62,153 bases of DNA. Source: Streptomyces sp. MBT53 (lineage in GTDB: Bacteria > Actinomycetota > Actinomycetes > Streptomycetales > Streptomycetaceae). Positions within the stretch are counted from its first letter, which is position 1. The number at the start of each line of letters is the position of its first letter. The notes under the pieces are model-generated. The model saw only the letters and a list, made by a program, of their open reading frames with translations. It did not search any database and was not told the DNA's origin. Shown in pieces: positions 34,432 through 41,481 of this stretch. The stretch covers positions 1-62,153 of the forward strand of contig NZ_JAEQAZ010000078.1 of NCBI RefSeq assembly GCF_016654115.1, written 5' to 3'. The position numbers and the translations under genes are program-made.

Positions 34432-34469
34432 GGAAAACGGGGGCCACGCGTGCGTGGCTCCCGTTTTCC
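34432..34469. terminator. Strong hairpin terminator with A- and T-tracts on both sides
   Basis: 17-bp stem (34432-34448 with 34453-34469), 16 Watson-Crick pairs and one G-U, loop cgtg. The stem contains aaaacggg and ccacg, so the transcript ends in U-runs whichever strand is read. It is 10 nt downstream of the fdhA stop and ~95 nt upstream of psuG. It shares its AAAACGGG..CCACG arm design with the terminator at 62096. Confidence 0.88.
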
Positions 34470-34479
34470 CTCCCGGGTC

Positions 34480-35712
34480 TCAGACGGGGCTGATGCCCGC
34501 CAGCGTCCCGTGCGGATCGAGCACGTACTTGCGGCCGGCGCCCTGGTCGAACTCGGCGTAGCCGCGCGGTGCGTCCTCCAGCGCGATCGGGGTCGCGTTG
34601 ACCGCCTTCGCGATATGCACGCGCCCGTGCAGGATCGCCATCATCAGACTCCGGTGGTACGTCATCACCGGGCACTGACCGGTCGTGAACCGGTGGCTCT
34701 TGGCCCACCCGAGGCCGAGCCGCACCTTCAGGGTGCCGCTCTTCGCGTCCTCGTCGATCCCGCCGGGGTCGGCGGTGACGTACAGCCCGGGGATGCCCAG
34801 GGCACCGCCCGCGCGCGTGACGCCCATCAGCGAGTTGAGGACGGTCGCCGGCGCCTCCGGGGCGTTCGGGCCGTGCGCCCGTGCCTCGAAGCCGACCGCG
34901 TCGACCGCCGCGTCCACTTCGGGCTCGCCGACGATCTCCGCGATCTGCTCACCGATGTCGCCGCGCGAGACGTCGACGGTCTCGCAGCCGAAACTCCTTG
35001 CCTGGCCCAGGCGTTCGGGGTTCAGGTCGCCGACGATGACCACCGCGGCGCCCAGGAGCTGCGCCGACGCCGCCGCCGCGAGACCGACCGGCCCCGCTCC
35101 GGCGACATACACCGTGGACCCGACCCCGGCGCCCGCGGTGACCGCGCCGTGGAAACCGGTCGGGAAGATGTCGGAGAGCATGGTCAGATCGAGCAGCTTC
35201 TCGCGTGCCTCGTCCCGGTCGGGGAACCTCAGCAGGTTGAAGTCCGCGTACGGGACCATGGCGTACTCGGCCTGACCGCCGACCCAGCCGCCCATGTCGA
35301 CATAGCCGTAGGCCGCTCCCGGCCGGGCCGGGTTGACGTTCAGGCAGATGCCGGTCTTGCGTTCCTTGCAGTTGCGGCACCGCCCGCAGGCGATGTTGAA
35401 CGGTACGGAGACGATGTCGCCCACGTCGATGAACTCGACGTCCGGACCCCGTTCGACGACCTCTCCGGTGATCTCGTGTCCGAGGACCAGTCCCTCGGGC
35501 GCGGTCGTCCGACCGCGCACCATGTGCTGGTCGCTGCCGCAGATGTTGCTGGCGAGCACCTTCAGGATCACCCCGTGCCGGACCTTGCGGCCGACGTTGG
35601 CCTGGGCGACTCCCGGCCCGTCCTGCAGTTCGAGCGTCGGGTAGTCGATGGTCCTGACTTCCACCGCTCCCGGCTTGAGATACGCGACTGCCCTGTTTCC
35701 GCTTCCACTCAT
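34480..35712 (-). CDS. fdhA: Zinc alcohol dehydrogenase family, glutathione-independent formaldehyde dehydrogenase type
   Basis: 410 residues. Zinc sites: ASNICGSDQH and LGHEITGEVV (catalytic), CGRCRNCKERKTGIC (structural). The NAD-binding loop is VYVAGAGPVGLAAAASAQLLGA. The long insertions and FNIACGRCRNCKERKTGICLNVNPARPGAAYGYVDMGGWVGGQAEY match PFDH/FdhA, which carries out NAD-linked formaldehyde dismutation/oxidation without glutathione. ATG 35712 chosen; the ribosome site gaaggga is somewhat far. Confidence 0.92.
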   Translation of the reverse strand: MSGSGNRAVAYLKPGAVEVRTIDYPTLELQDGPGVAQANVGRKVRHGVILKVLASNICGSDQHMVRGRTTAPEGLVLGHEITGEVVERGPDVEFIDVGDIVSVPFNIACGRCRNCKERKTGICLNVNPARPGAAYGYVDMGGWVGGQAEYAMVPYADFNLLRFPDRDEAREKLLDLTMLSDIFPTGFHGAVTAGAGVGSTVYVAGAGPVGLAAAASAQLLGAAVVIVGDLNPERLGQARSFGCETVDVSRGDIGEQIAEIVGEPEVDAAVDAVGFEARAHGPNAPEAPATVLNSLMGVTRAGGALGIPGLYVTADPGGIDEDAKSGTLKVRLGLGWAKSHRFTTGQCPVMTYHRSLMMAILHGRVHIAKAVNATPIALEDAPRGYAEFDQGAGRKYVLDPHGTLAGISPV

Positions 35713-35898
35713 GCGTGATCGCCGTCCCTTCGGCTCCGATCCCCCGGATGCCAGTGGCTGTGCGCGCGCATGGCGGAGTCTGCTACCGGCTCGGCCTCCC
35801 GGCCACCCTTCGCGGGGCATCGGAAACCGGGCTTTTCCGGGAGCGGGCGAGCAGCGCCGTCACGACCGCCGTCCGGCCCAGCCCCCCTGCCCGAGCGC

Positions 35899-36453
35899 TC
35901 AGAACAACGGCTCGGGCAGAACACCCTCCAGTGCCAGCAGTTTTCTCTTCGTCTCCAGGCCGCCGCCGAACCCGCCGATGCCGCCGTCGCTCTCGACGAC
36001 CCGATGGCACGGCACGACGACCGGCAGCGGGTTGGAACCCATCGCCACCCCCACCGCCTGGGCCGCGCGCGGCTGGCCGACCCGCCCGGCCAGGTCGCCG
36101 TAGCCGACGACCGAGCCGTACGGGACGCCGGACGCCAGCTCGCGCAGTACCTGGCGGTTGAAGCCCGAGATCAGTGACCAGTCGAGCGGCAGGTCGAAGT
36201 CGCGCCGCGCTCCGGCGAAGTAGGCCTCGAACTGGCGTATCGCCTCGGCCAGCAAGGGGGAGTCGGGTGCCTCGACCGGCTCGGTGCCCAGCCGGGACGC
36301 CAGCCGGTCGAGTGTCTTCTCGCGCACCGCGTCCGTGGCGTGGAACACGACGTTGACCAGGCCGTCCTGTGTCGCGGCCAGCAGCAGCGGACCGATGTCG
36401 GTGCCGACGACGGTCCACACGACCCGCTGCTCGTTCTGCCCAAGGCTGTCCAT
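35899..36453 (-). CDS. ogt: Methylated-DNA-[protein]-cysteine S-methyltransferase (Ogt)
   Basis: 184 residues. Removes alkyl groups from O6 of guanine by a suicide transfer to its own cysteine. The active-site motif VVVPCHRVV (Cys149) and the helix-turn-helix ending GSVVGYGDLAGRVGQPRAAQAVG are clear. The promoter at 36460-36482 is of the RecA-independent damage type, and its -10 lies 6 nt before the ATG. The mRNA is therefore probably leaderless, consistent with the absence of a ribosome site. Confidence 0.95.
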   Translation of the reverse strand: MDSLGQNEQRVVWTVVGTDIGPLLLAATQDGLVNVVFHATDAVREKTLDRLASRLGTEPVEAPDSPLLAEAIRQFEAYFAGARRDFDLPLDWSLISGFNRQVLRELASGVPYGSVVGYGDLAGRVGQPRAAQAVGVAMGSNPLPVVVPCHRVVESDGGIGGFGGGLETKRKLLALEGVLPEPLF

Positions 36454-36459
36454 GCGCCC

Positions 36460-36482
36460 ACCGTACGACCCGGCACTGACAA
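36460..36482 (-). promoter_or_regulatory. RecA-independent DNA-damage promoter of ogt (TTGTCAGTG-N8-TACGGT)
   Basis: Minus strand: TTGTCAGTG at 36482-36474, 8-nt spacer, TACGGT at 36465-36460. Perfect match to TTGTCRGTG-N8-TANNNT, the actinobacterial RecA-NDp (PafBC-type) promoter. ATG follows after 6 nt. Confidence 0.85.
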
Positions 36483-36498
36483 CGCCCCGCGAGCGGTC

Positions 36499-37374
36499 TC
36501 AGAACCCGCTCAGCGCGGACCGCACCACGTCCGGTCTGTTGGTGATGAGGCCGTCCACGCCGTACCCCGCGACCTTCCACGCCGTGGGCGCGTCGTCGAC
36601 GGTCCAGGCGTACACCTCCATCGGAGTGCCGTGCGGACCGGTGAACCCGTGCACGGCGGAGACGTAGCTCGTGGAGATGGAGCCGTACGACGGGTTGATC
36701 AGGTCGGTGAAGCCGGCGTACTCGTGCAGGGCGGAAACGGAGGGTGTGCCGAGGAAGCCGGTCCTGATGCCCGGGGCGAGGTCGTGCACGATCCGGATGC
36801 TGGCCGCGCTGAAGCTCTGCACGATCAGCCGGCTGCCGAGGTGGGACTGGTCGAGCCATCCCTCGTTGCCCAGGACCTTGAGGGTCTGCTGCTCGATGCC
36901 GGGGTACAGCTCCGGGTTCTTGATCTCCAGGAGCAGGCTCTGGTGGTTGTGCTCCACCTCGCGCATGTACTGCGTGAGCGTGGGCACGCGCGTGCCGGTG
37001 TACGCGGGGCCGAACCAGCTGCCCGCGTCGAGGCGGGCGATCTCGGCGGCGGTGAAGTCCTGCACCTTCCAGGGGGCCCGGTCGGGGAACACCTTCGCGA
37101 CGTCGGTGGTGCGCTTCAGGCTGTCGTCGTGGATGACGACGAGTTCGCCGTCCTTGGTGCGCTGGACGTCGTTCTCCACCCACTGGAAACCGAGCCGGGC
37201 CGCCTTGTCGATGGAGGCCAGGGTGTTCTCGGGGGCGTAGGCGGACGCGCCGCGATGGGCGACCACGACGGGCCACTGGGCGGCGTCACCGGCACTGGCC
37301 CGGGGAGAGGGGAGCAGGAGGGCGGCGGCCCCCAGGAGCGCGGTGGTCGAGGCGGCAACTGCGCGCAGGTGCAT
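36499..37374 (-). CDS. glpQ: Secreted glycerophosphodiester phosphodiesterase
   Basis: 291 residues. Signal peptide to about residue 29 (LLGAAALLLPSPRASA). GDPD domain: PVVVAHRGASAYAPENTLASIDKAARLGFQWVENDVQRTKDGELVVIHDDSLKRTTD, with the catalytic HRG and the Glu/Asp/His metal site. Releases glycerol-3-phosphate from glycerophosphodiesters outside the cell. Its place beside uvrB corresponds, as I recall, to the PhoP-controlled glpQ2 of S. coelicolor. PHO-box-like repeats occur upstream (37444-37465). Confidence 0.92.
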   Translation of the reverse strand: MHLRAVAASTTALLGAAALLLPSPRASAGDAAQWPVVVAHRGASAYAPENTLASIDKAARLGFQWVENDVQRTKDGELVVIHDDSLKRTTDVAKVFPDRAPWKVQDFTAAEIARLDAGSWFGPAYTGTRVPTLTQYMREVEHNHQSLLLEIKNPELYPGIEQQTLKVLGNEGWLDQSHLGSRLIVQSFSAASIRIVHDLAPGIRTGFLGTPSVSALHEYAGFTDLINPSYGSISTSYVSAVHGFTGPHGTPMEVYAWTVDDAPTAWKVAGYGVDGLITNRPDVVRSALSGF

Positions 37375-37412
37375 ACGTACTCCTCGCGTCGAGCGATCAC
37401 ATACAGCTCAAG

Positions 37413-37432
37413 AGTGACGGCGGAACGTCACT
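37413..37432. promoter_or_regulatory. Inverted repeat agtgacg-N6-cgtcact, BldD-box-like
   Basis: A perfect 7-bp inverted repeat 39 nt upstream of the GDPD start. The ends AGTGA...TCACT fit the loose BldD operator pattern. Could instead be the site of another repressor. Confidence 0.45.
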
Positions 37433-37443
37433 ACCCGTCGGGT

Positions 37444-37465
37444 ACAGGATGGACACAGAATGAAT
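37444..37465 (-). promoter_or_regulatory. Candidate PHO box (two 11-bp direct repeats)
   Basis: Minus strand reads ATTCATTCTGT then GTCCATCCTGT, 8/11 identical and adjacent. The 11-bp period and the TCAT/CCAT core resemble Streptomyces PhoP direct-repeat units. Located 70-91 nt upstream of the GDPD start. Confidence 0.5.
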
Positions 37466-37653
37466 GGAGTTGCCCAAGTCCGCTCACCGGTGCCGCACAA
37501 GTGGGGCAGGGCCGTGTTTCTTTGCCGGAAAATCGTTCGACCATTCCGGTGGGGGCCATACTCTCTGCGTCGACCCTGACCGTTCCTGCGGTCCTGGGGC
37601 CGGGCGGGTTTCAGGAATTTGCGGGACGGAACAGGGCGGAAGGGTTACTGCGC

Positions 37654-38517
37654 ATGCGGGGCACGGTCGACGGTTTCAGCTACGGACTCGTCACACCCCT
37701 GGTGGCCTATCTCATGGCCTGCCTCGGCGGTGCGCTCGGCCTGCGCTGCACCACCAGATCGATGCTCGTGACCCAGTCCTGGAGGCCCGGCTGGCTCGCC
37801 CTGGGATCGGCGGCGATCGGTTCCGGCATATGGACGATGCACTTCATCGCGATGATGGGTTTCTCGGTCCGCCAGACACCTGTCCACTACGACAAACCGA
37901 TGACCTTCGCGAGCCTCGCCGTCGCCATCGTCATGGTGGGCGTCGGGATCTTCATCGTCGGCTACCGGGGAGCCAGAGGGACGGCCCTGTTCACCGGCGG
38001 CACCCTCACCGGCCTGGGCATCGCCTCGATGCACTACCTGGGCATGGCCGGCATGCGCCTCAACGGAAAGCTCGAATACAACACCTTCACCGTCGCCGCC
38101 TCCGTCGTCATAGCGGTCGTCGCCGCGATCAGCGCCCTGTGGGCGGCCGGACAGGTCCGCGGGTTCCTGTGGAGCGTGGGCGCGAGTCTCGTCATGGGAC
38201 TCGCCGTCACCGGCATGCACTACACCGGCATGGCCGCCCTCACCGTCCACGTCCACGGCACGACCGCGACCACCGACGGAGTCTCCGCCGCGTCACTGCT
38301 CGCGCCCATGATGATCGGCCCCCTCGCCTTCCTCCTCCTGGCCGGTGTCGTCGTGATGTTCGACCCGCTGATGGTCATGGGCAAGCCCGCCCGGCTCCCC
38401 GTCGAGCACAAGCCCGGCGTCCCGGCCGGCGCCGTCGTCCCGCACCCCCGGCGCACCCCGGTCCGCGCCGACCGCGACCTCGGGCACCGCCGCTCCCGCA
38501 CCCCGCAGAACCGCTGA
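37654..38517 (+). CDS. MHYT-domain integral membrane sensor protein
   Basis: 287 residues. Seven predicted helices with the repeated MHYT-type motif: WTMHFIAMMGF, SMHYLGMAGM and GMHYTGMAAL. These sites are proposed to bind copper and sense oxygen, CO or NO. No cytosolic output domain (GGDEF, kinase) is attached; the tail is a short basic Pro/Arg region. ATG with aaggg upstream. uvrB follows after 40 nt but has its own promoter. Confidence 0.92.
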   Translation: MRGTVDGFSYGLVTPLVAYLMACLGGALGLRCTTRSMLVTQSWRPGWLALGSAAIGSGIWTMHFIAMMGFSVRQTPVHYDKPMTFASLAVAIVMVGVGIFIVGYRGARGTALFTGGTLTGLGIASMHYLGMAGMRLNGKLEYNTFTVAASVVIAVVAAISALWAAGQVRGFLWSVGASLVMGLAVTGMHYTGMAALTVHVHGTTATTDGVSAASLLAPMMIGPLAFLLLAGVVVMFDPLMVMGKPARLPVEHKPGVPAGAVVPHPRRTPVRADRDLGHRRSRTPQNR

Positions 38518-38527
38518 TCCGACCCCG

Positions 38528-38550
38528 TTGTCAGTGGCGGGTCGTACGGT
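38528..38550 (+). promoter_or_regulatory. RecA-independent DNA-damage promoter of uvrB (TTGTCAGTG-N8-TACGGT)
   Basis: TTGTCAGTG at 38528-38536, 8-nt spacer, TACGGT at 38545-38550. The uvrB ATG at 38558 is 7 nt further on with no ribosome site, so a leaderless transcript is expected. No LexA box (GAAC-N4-GTTC) is visible. Confidence 0.87.
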
Positions 38551-38557
38551 TGGTTCC

Positions 38558-40696
38558 ATGCGGCCCGTTTCCCACATCGAACGCACGGTGGCGCCTTTCG
38601 AGGTCGTCAGTTCCTACCAGCCCAGCGGCGACCAGCCGGCGGCCATCGCCGAGCTGGCCCGGCGCGTCGAGGCAGGTGAGAAGGACGTCGTCCTGCTCGG
38701 CGCGACCGGCACCGGCAAGTCGGCCACCACCGCGTGGATGATCGAGAAGCTCCAGCGCCCCACCCTCGTGATGGCGCCGAACAAGACCCTGGCCGCCCAG
38801 CTGGCCAACGAGTTCCGCGAGCTCCTGCCGAACAACGCGGTCGAGTACTTCGTCTCGTACTACGACTACTACCAGCCCGAGGCCTACGTCCCGCAGTCGG
38901 ACACCTACATCGAGAAGGACTCCTCGGTCAACGAGGAGGTCGAGCGCCTGCGCCACTCCGCGACCAACTCGCTGCTGACCCGCCGCGACGTCATCGTGGT
39001 CGCCTCGGTCTCCTGCATCTACGGCCTCGGTACTCCGCAGGAGTACGTCGACCGCATGGTCCCCCTCAAGGTCGGCGACGAGATCGACCGCGACCAGCTG
39101 CTGCGCCGCTTCGTCGACATCCAGTACACGCGCAACGACCTGGCCTTCACCCGGGGCACCTTCCGCGTCCGCGGCGACACCATCGAGATCTTCCCGGTCT
39201 ACGAGGAACTGGCCGTCCGCATCGAGATGTTCGGCGACGAGATCGAGGCCCTCTCCACCCTCCACCCGCTGACCGGCGAGATCATCAGCGAGGACGAACA
39301 CCTCTACGTCTTCCCGGCCTCCCACTACATCGCGGGCCCCGAGCGCATGGAGCGGGCCGTCAACGACATCGAGAAGGAACTCGCCGAGCGGCTGGCCGAG
39401 ATGGAGAAGCAGGGCAAGCTCCTGGAGGCCCAGCGCCTGCGGATGCGGACCACGTACGACCTGGAGATGCTCCGCCAGATCGGCTCCTGCTCCGGCGTCG
39501 AGAACTACTCGATGCACTTCGACGGCCGCGAGCCCGGCTCCGCGCCGAACACCCTGATCGACTACTTCCCCGAGGACTTCCTGCTCGTCATCGACGAGTC
39601 GCACAACACGGTCCCGCAGATCGGCGCGATGTACGAGGGCGACGCCTCCCGCAAGCGCACCCTCGTCGACCACGGCTTCCGGCTGCCCTCCGCCCTGGAC
39701 AACCGCCCCCTGAAGTGGGAGGAGTTCCAGAAGCGCATCGGCCAGACGGTCTACCTGTCGGCGACCCCCGGCAAGTACGAACTGTCGCGCGCGGACGGCG
39801 CCGTGGAGCAGATCATCCGCCCCACCGGCCTCATCGACCCCGAGGTCGTCGTCAAGCCCACCGAGGGCCAGATCGACGACCTGGTGCACGAGATCCGCAA
39901 GCGCACCGAGAAGGACGAGCGCGTCCTGGTCACCACGCTCACCAAGAAGATGGCCGAGGATCTCACCGACTACTTCCTCGAACTCGGCATCCAGGTCCGT
40001 TACCTGCACAGCGACGTCGACACCCTGCGCCGCATCGAGCTGCTGCGCGAGCTGCGCTCCGGCGAGTTCGACGTCCTGGTCGGCATCAACCTCCTCCGTG
40101 AGGGCCTCGACCTGCCCGAGGTGTCCCTGGTGGCCATCCTGGACGCCGACAAGGAGGGCTTCCTGCGCTCCGGCACCTCCCTGATCCAGACCATCGGCCG
40201 CGCGGCACGCAACGTCTCCGGTCAGGTCCACATGTACGCCGACCGGATCACTCCGGCGATGGAGAAGGCCATCGAGGAGACCAACCGCCGCCGGGAGAAG
40301 CAGGTCGCGTACAACACGGAGCGCGGCATCGACCCCCAGCCGCTCCGCAAGAAGATCAACGACATCGTCGCCCAGATCGCCCGCGAGGACGTCGACACGG
40401 AGGAGTTGCTCGGCTCGGGCTACCGCAAGAACAAGGACGGCAAGGGAGCCAAGGCCCCCGTGCCCGCGCTCGGCGGCAAGGCCGCGAAGGGCGGCAAAAC
40501 CGCCAAGGGGAAGGCGAAGGACGGGGCGCCCACCGACCGTCCCGCGGCCGAACTCGCCGAGCAGATCGAGGAGATGACCCAGCGCATGCGGGCCGCCGCC
40601 GCCGACCTGCAGTTCGAGGTCGCGGCCCGGCTGCGCGACGAGGTGCACGAGATGAAGAAGGAGCTGCGTCAGATGAGGGAGGCGGGCATCGCCTGA
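38558..40696 (+). CDS. uvrB: Excinuclease ABC subunit B
   Basis: 712 residues. Damage-verifying helicase-like subunit of nucleotide excision repair. Walker A LLGATGTGKSATTA, the beta-hairpin region YYDYYQPEAYVPQSDTYIEKD, DEAD-like VIDESHNT, helicase motif VI QTIGRAARN, and the C-terminal UVR motif EEMTQRMRAAAADLQFEVAARLRDEV (UvrC contact). A Lys/Ala/Gly-rich insert (about 625-665) precedes the UVR motif. Driven by the damage promoter immediately upstream. Confidence 0.98.
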   Translation: MRPVSHIERTVAPFEVVSSYQPSGDQPAAIAELARRVEAGEKDVVLLGATGTGKSATTAWMIEKLQRPTLVMAPNKTLAAQLANEFRELLPNNAVEYFVSYYDYYQPEAYVPQSDTYIEKDSSVNEEVERLRHSATNSLLTRRDVIVVASVSCIYGLGTPQEYVDRMVPLKVGDEIDRDQLLRRFVDIQYTRNDLAFTRGTFRVRGDTIEIFPVYEELAVRIEMFGDEIEALSTLHPLTGEIISEDEHLYVFPASHYIAGPERMERAVNDIEKELAERLAEMEKQGKLLEAQRLRMRTTYDLEMLRQIGSCSGVENYSMHFDGREPGSAPNTLIDYFPEDFLLVIDESHNTVPQIGAMYEGDASRKRTLVDHGFRLPSALDNRPLKWEEFQKRIGQTVYLSATPGKYELSRADGAVEQIIRPTGLIDPEVVVKPTEGQIDDLVHEIRKRTEKDERVLVTTLTKKMAEDLTDYFLELGIQVRYLHSDVDTLRRIELLRELRSGEFDVLVGINLLREGLDLPEVSLVAILDADKEGFLRSGTSLIQTIGRAARNVSGQVHMYADRITPAMEKAIEETNRRREKQVAYNTERGIDPQPLRKKINDIVAQIAREDVDTEELLGSGYRKNKDGKGAKAPVPALGGKAAKGGKTAKGKAKDGAPTDRPAAELAEQIEEMTQRMRAAAADLQFEVAARLRDEVHEMKKELRQMREAGIA

Positions 40697-40771
40697 CCTC
40701 CTCGGGGGAGTGCCGGACCTCGGGATATGCGCTCTGTGTTGCAAGACCGACACAAAGTCCGATGCGGGGTT

Positions 40772-40799
40772 CGGCACTGTCAGTGCCGCTGCGTAGGGT
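40772..40799 (+). promoter_or_regulatory. terD promoter: damage-type motif overlapped by a 17-bp palindrome
   Basis: CTGTCAGTG (40777-40785), 8-nt spacer, TAGGGT (40794-40799): one mismatch to TTGTCRGTG-N8-TANNNT. An 8-bp inverted repeat cggcactg-t-cagtgccg (40772-40788) overlaps the upstream element, a possible second regulator's operator. The predicted transcript starts near 40806 with a gccgcgg-att-ccgcggc hairpin at its 5' end (40808-40824). Confidence 0.75.
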
Positions 40800-40854
40800 T
40801 CTGGGCAGCCGCGGATTCCGCGGCAACAGGGGACAGTTCGAGAGGGGAACAGCC

Positions 40855-41433
40855 GTGACCGTCAACATGACCAAGGGTCAGGCCATCAGTCTTGAGAAGA
40901 ACGACGGGACCGGCCTGACCGCGGTGCGCATGGGTCTCGGCTGGCAGGCGGCACCCCGGCGCGGTCTGTTCGGCTCGCGCACCCGGGAGATCGACCTCGA
41001 CGCGTCGGCCGTGCTGTTCGCCGACAAGCAGCCGGTGGACGTGGTGTTCTTCCGCCACCTGGTGAGCGACGACGGCTCCGTCCGGCACACCGGCGACAAC
41101 CTCGTCGGCGGTGTCGGCCAGGGCGGGGACGACGAGGCCATCCTCGTCGACCTCGCGCGCGTGCCGGTCCACATCGACCAGATCGTCTTCACCGTGAACT
41201 CCTTCACGGGCCAGACCTTCCAGGAGGTGCAGAACGCGTTCTGCCGCCTGGTCGACGAGACCAACGGCCAGGAGCTGGCCCGCTACACGCTGGCGGGCGG
41301 CGGCCAGTACACGGCCCAGATCATGGCGAAGGTGCACCGCTCCGGCTCCGGCTGGACCCTGACGGCCCTCGGCACACCGACCAATGGCCGCACCTTCCAG
41401 GACCTGATGCCGGCGATCCTGCCGCACCTCTAG
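40855..41433 (+). CDS. terD: TerD-family stress protein
   Basis: 192 residues. TerD fold: KGQAISLEKNDGTGLTAVRMGLGWQ, DLDASAVLFADKQPVDVVFF, HTGDNLVGGVGQGGDDEAI (calcium loop), VNSFTGQTFQEVQNAFCRLVD. Family members bind Ca2+ and are tied to tellurite, oxidative and phage/DNA stress. GTG with gagagggg upstream. Followed by a second TerD protein, a TerC protein and a cation antiporter on the same strand. Confidence 0.95.
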   Translation: MTVNMTKGQAISLEKNDGTGLTAVRMGLGWQAAPRRGLFGSRTREIDLDASAVLFADKQPVDVVFFRHLVSDDGSVRHTGDNLVGGVGQGGDDEAILVDLARVPVHIDQIVFTVNSFTGQTFQEVQNAFCRLVDETNGQELARYTLAGGGQYTAQIMAKVHRSGSGWTLTALGTPTNGRTFQDLMPAILPHL

Positions 41434-41481
41434 GGCGGCCCGGCACACGAGACGACACGGCTGAGCAGGGGGACGAGAGCG

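Noticed and set aside
38531..40777. 748-aa antisense open frame over uvrB
   Set aside because: Shadow of uvrB; no family resemblance.
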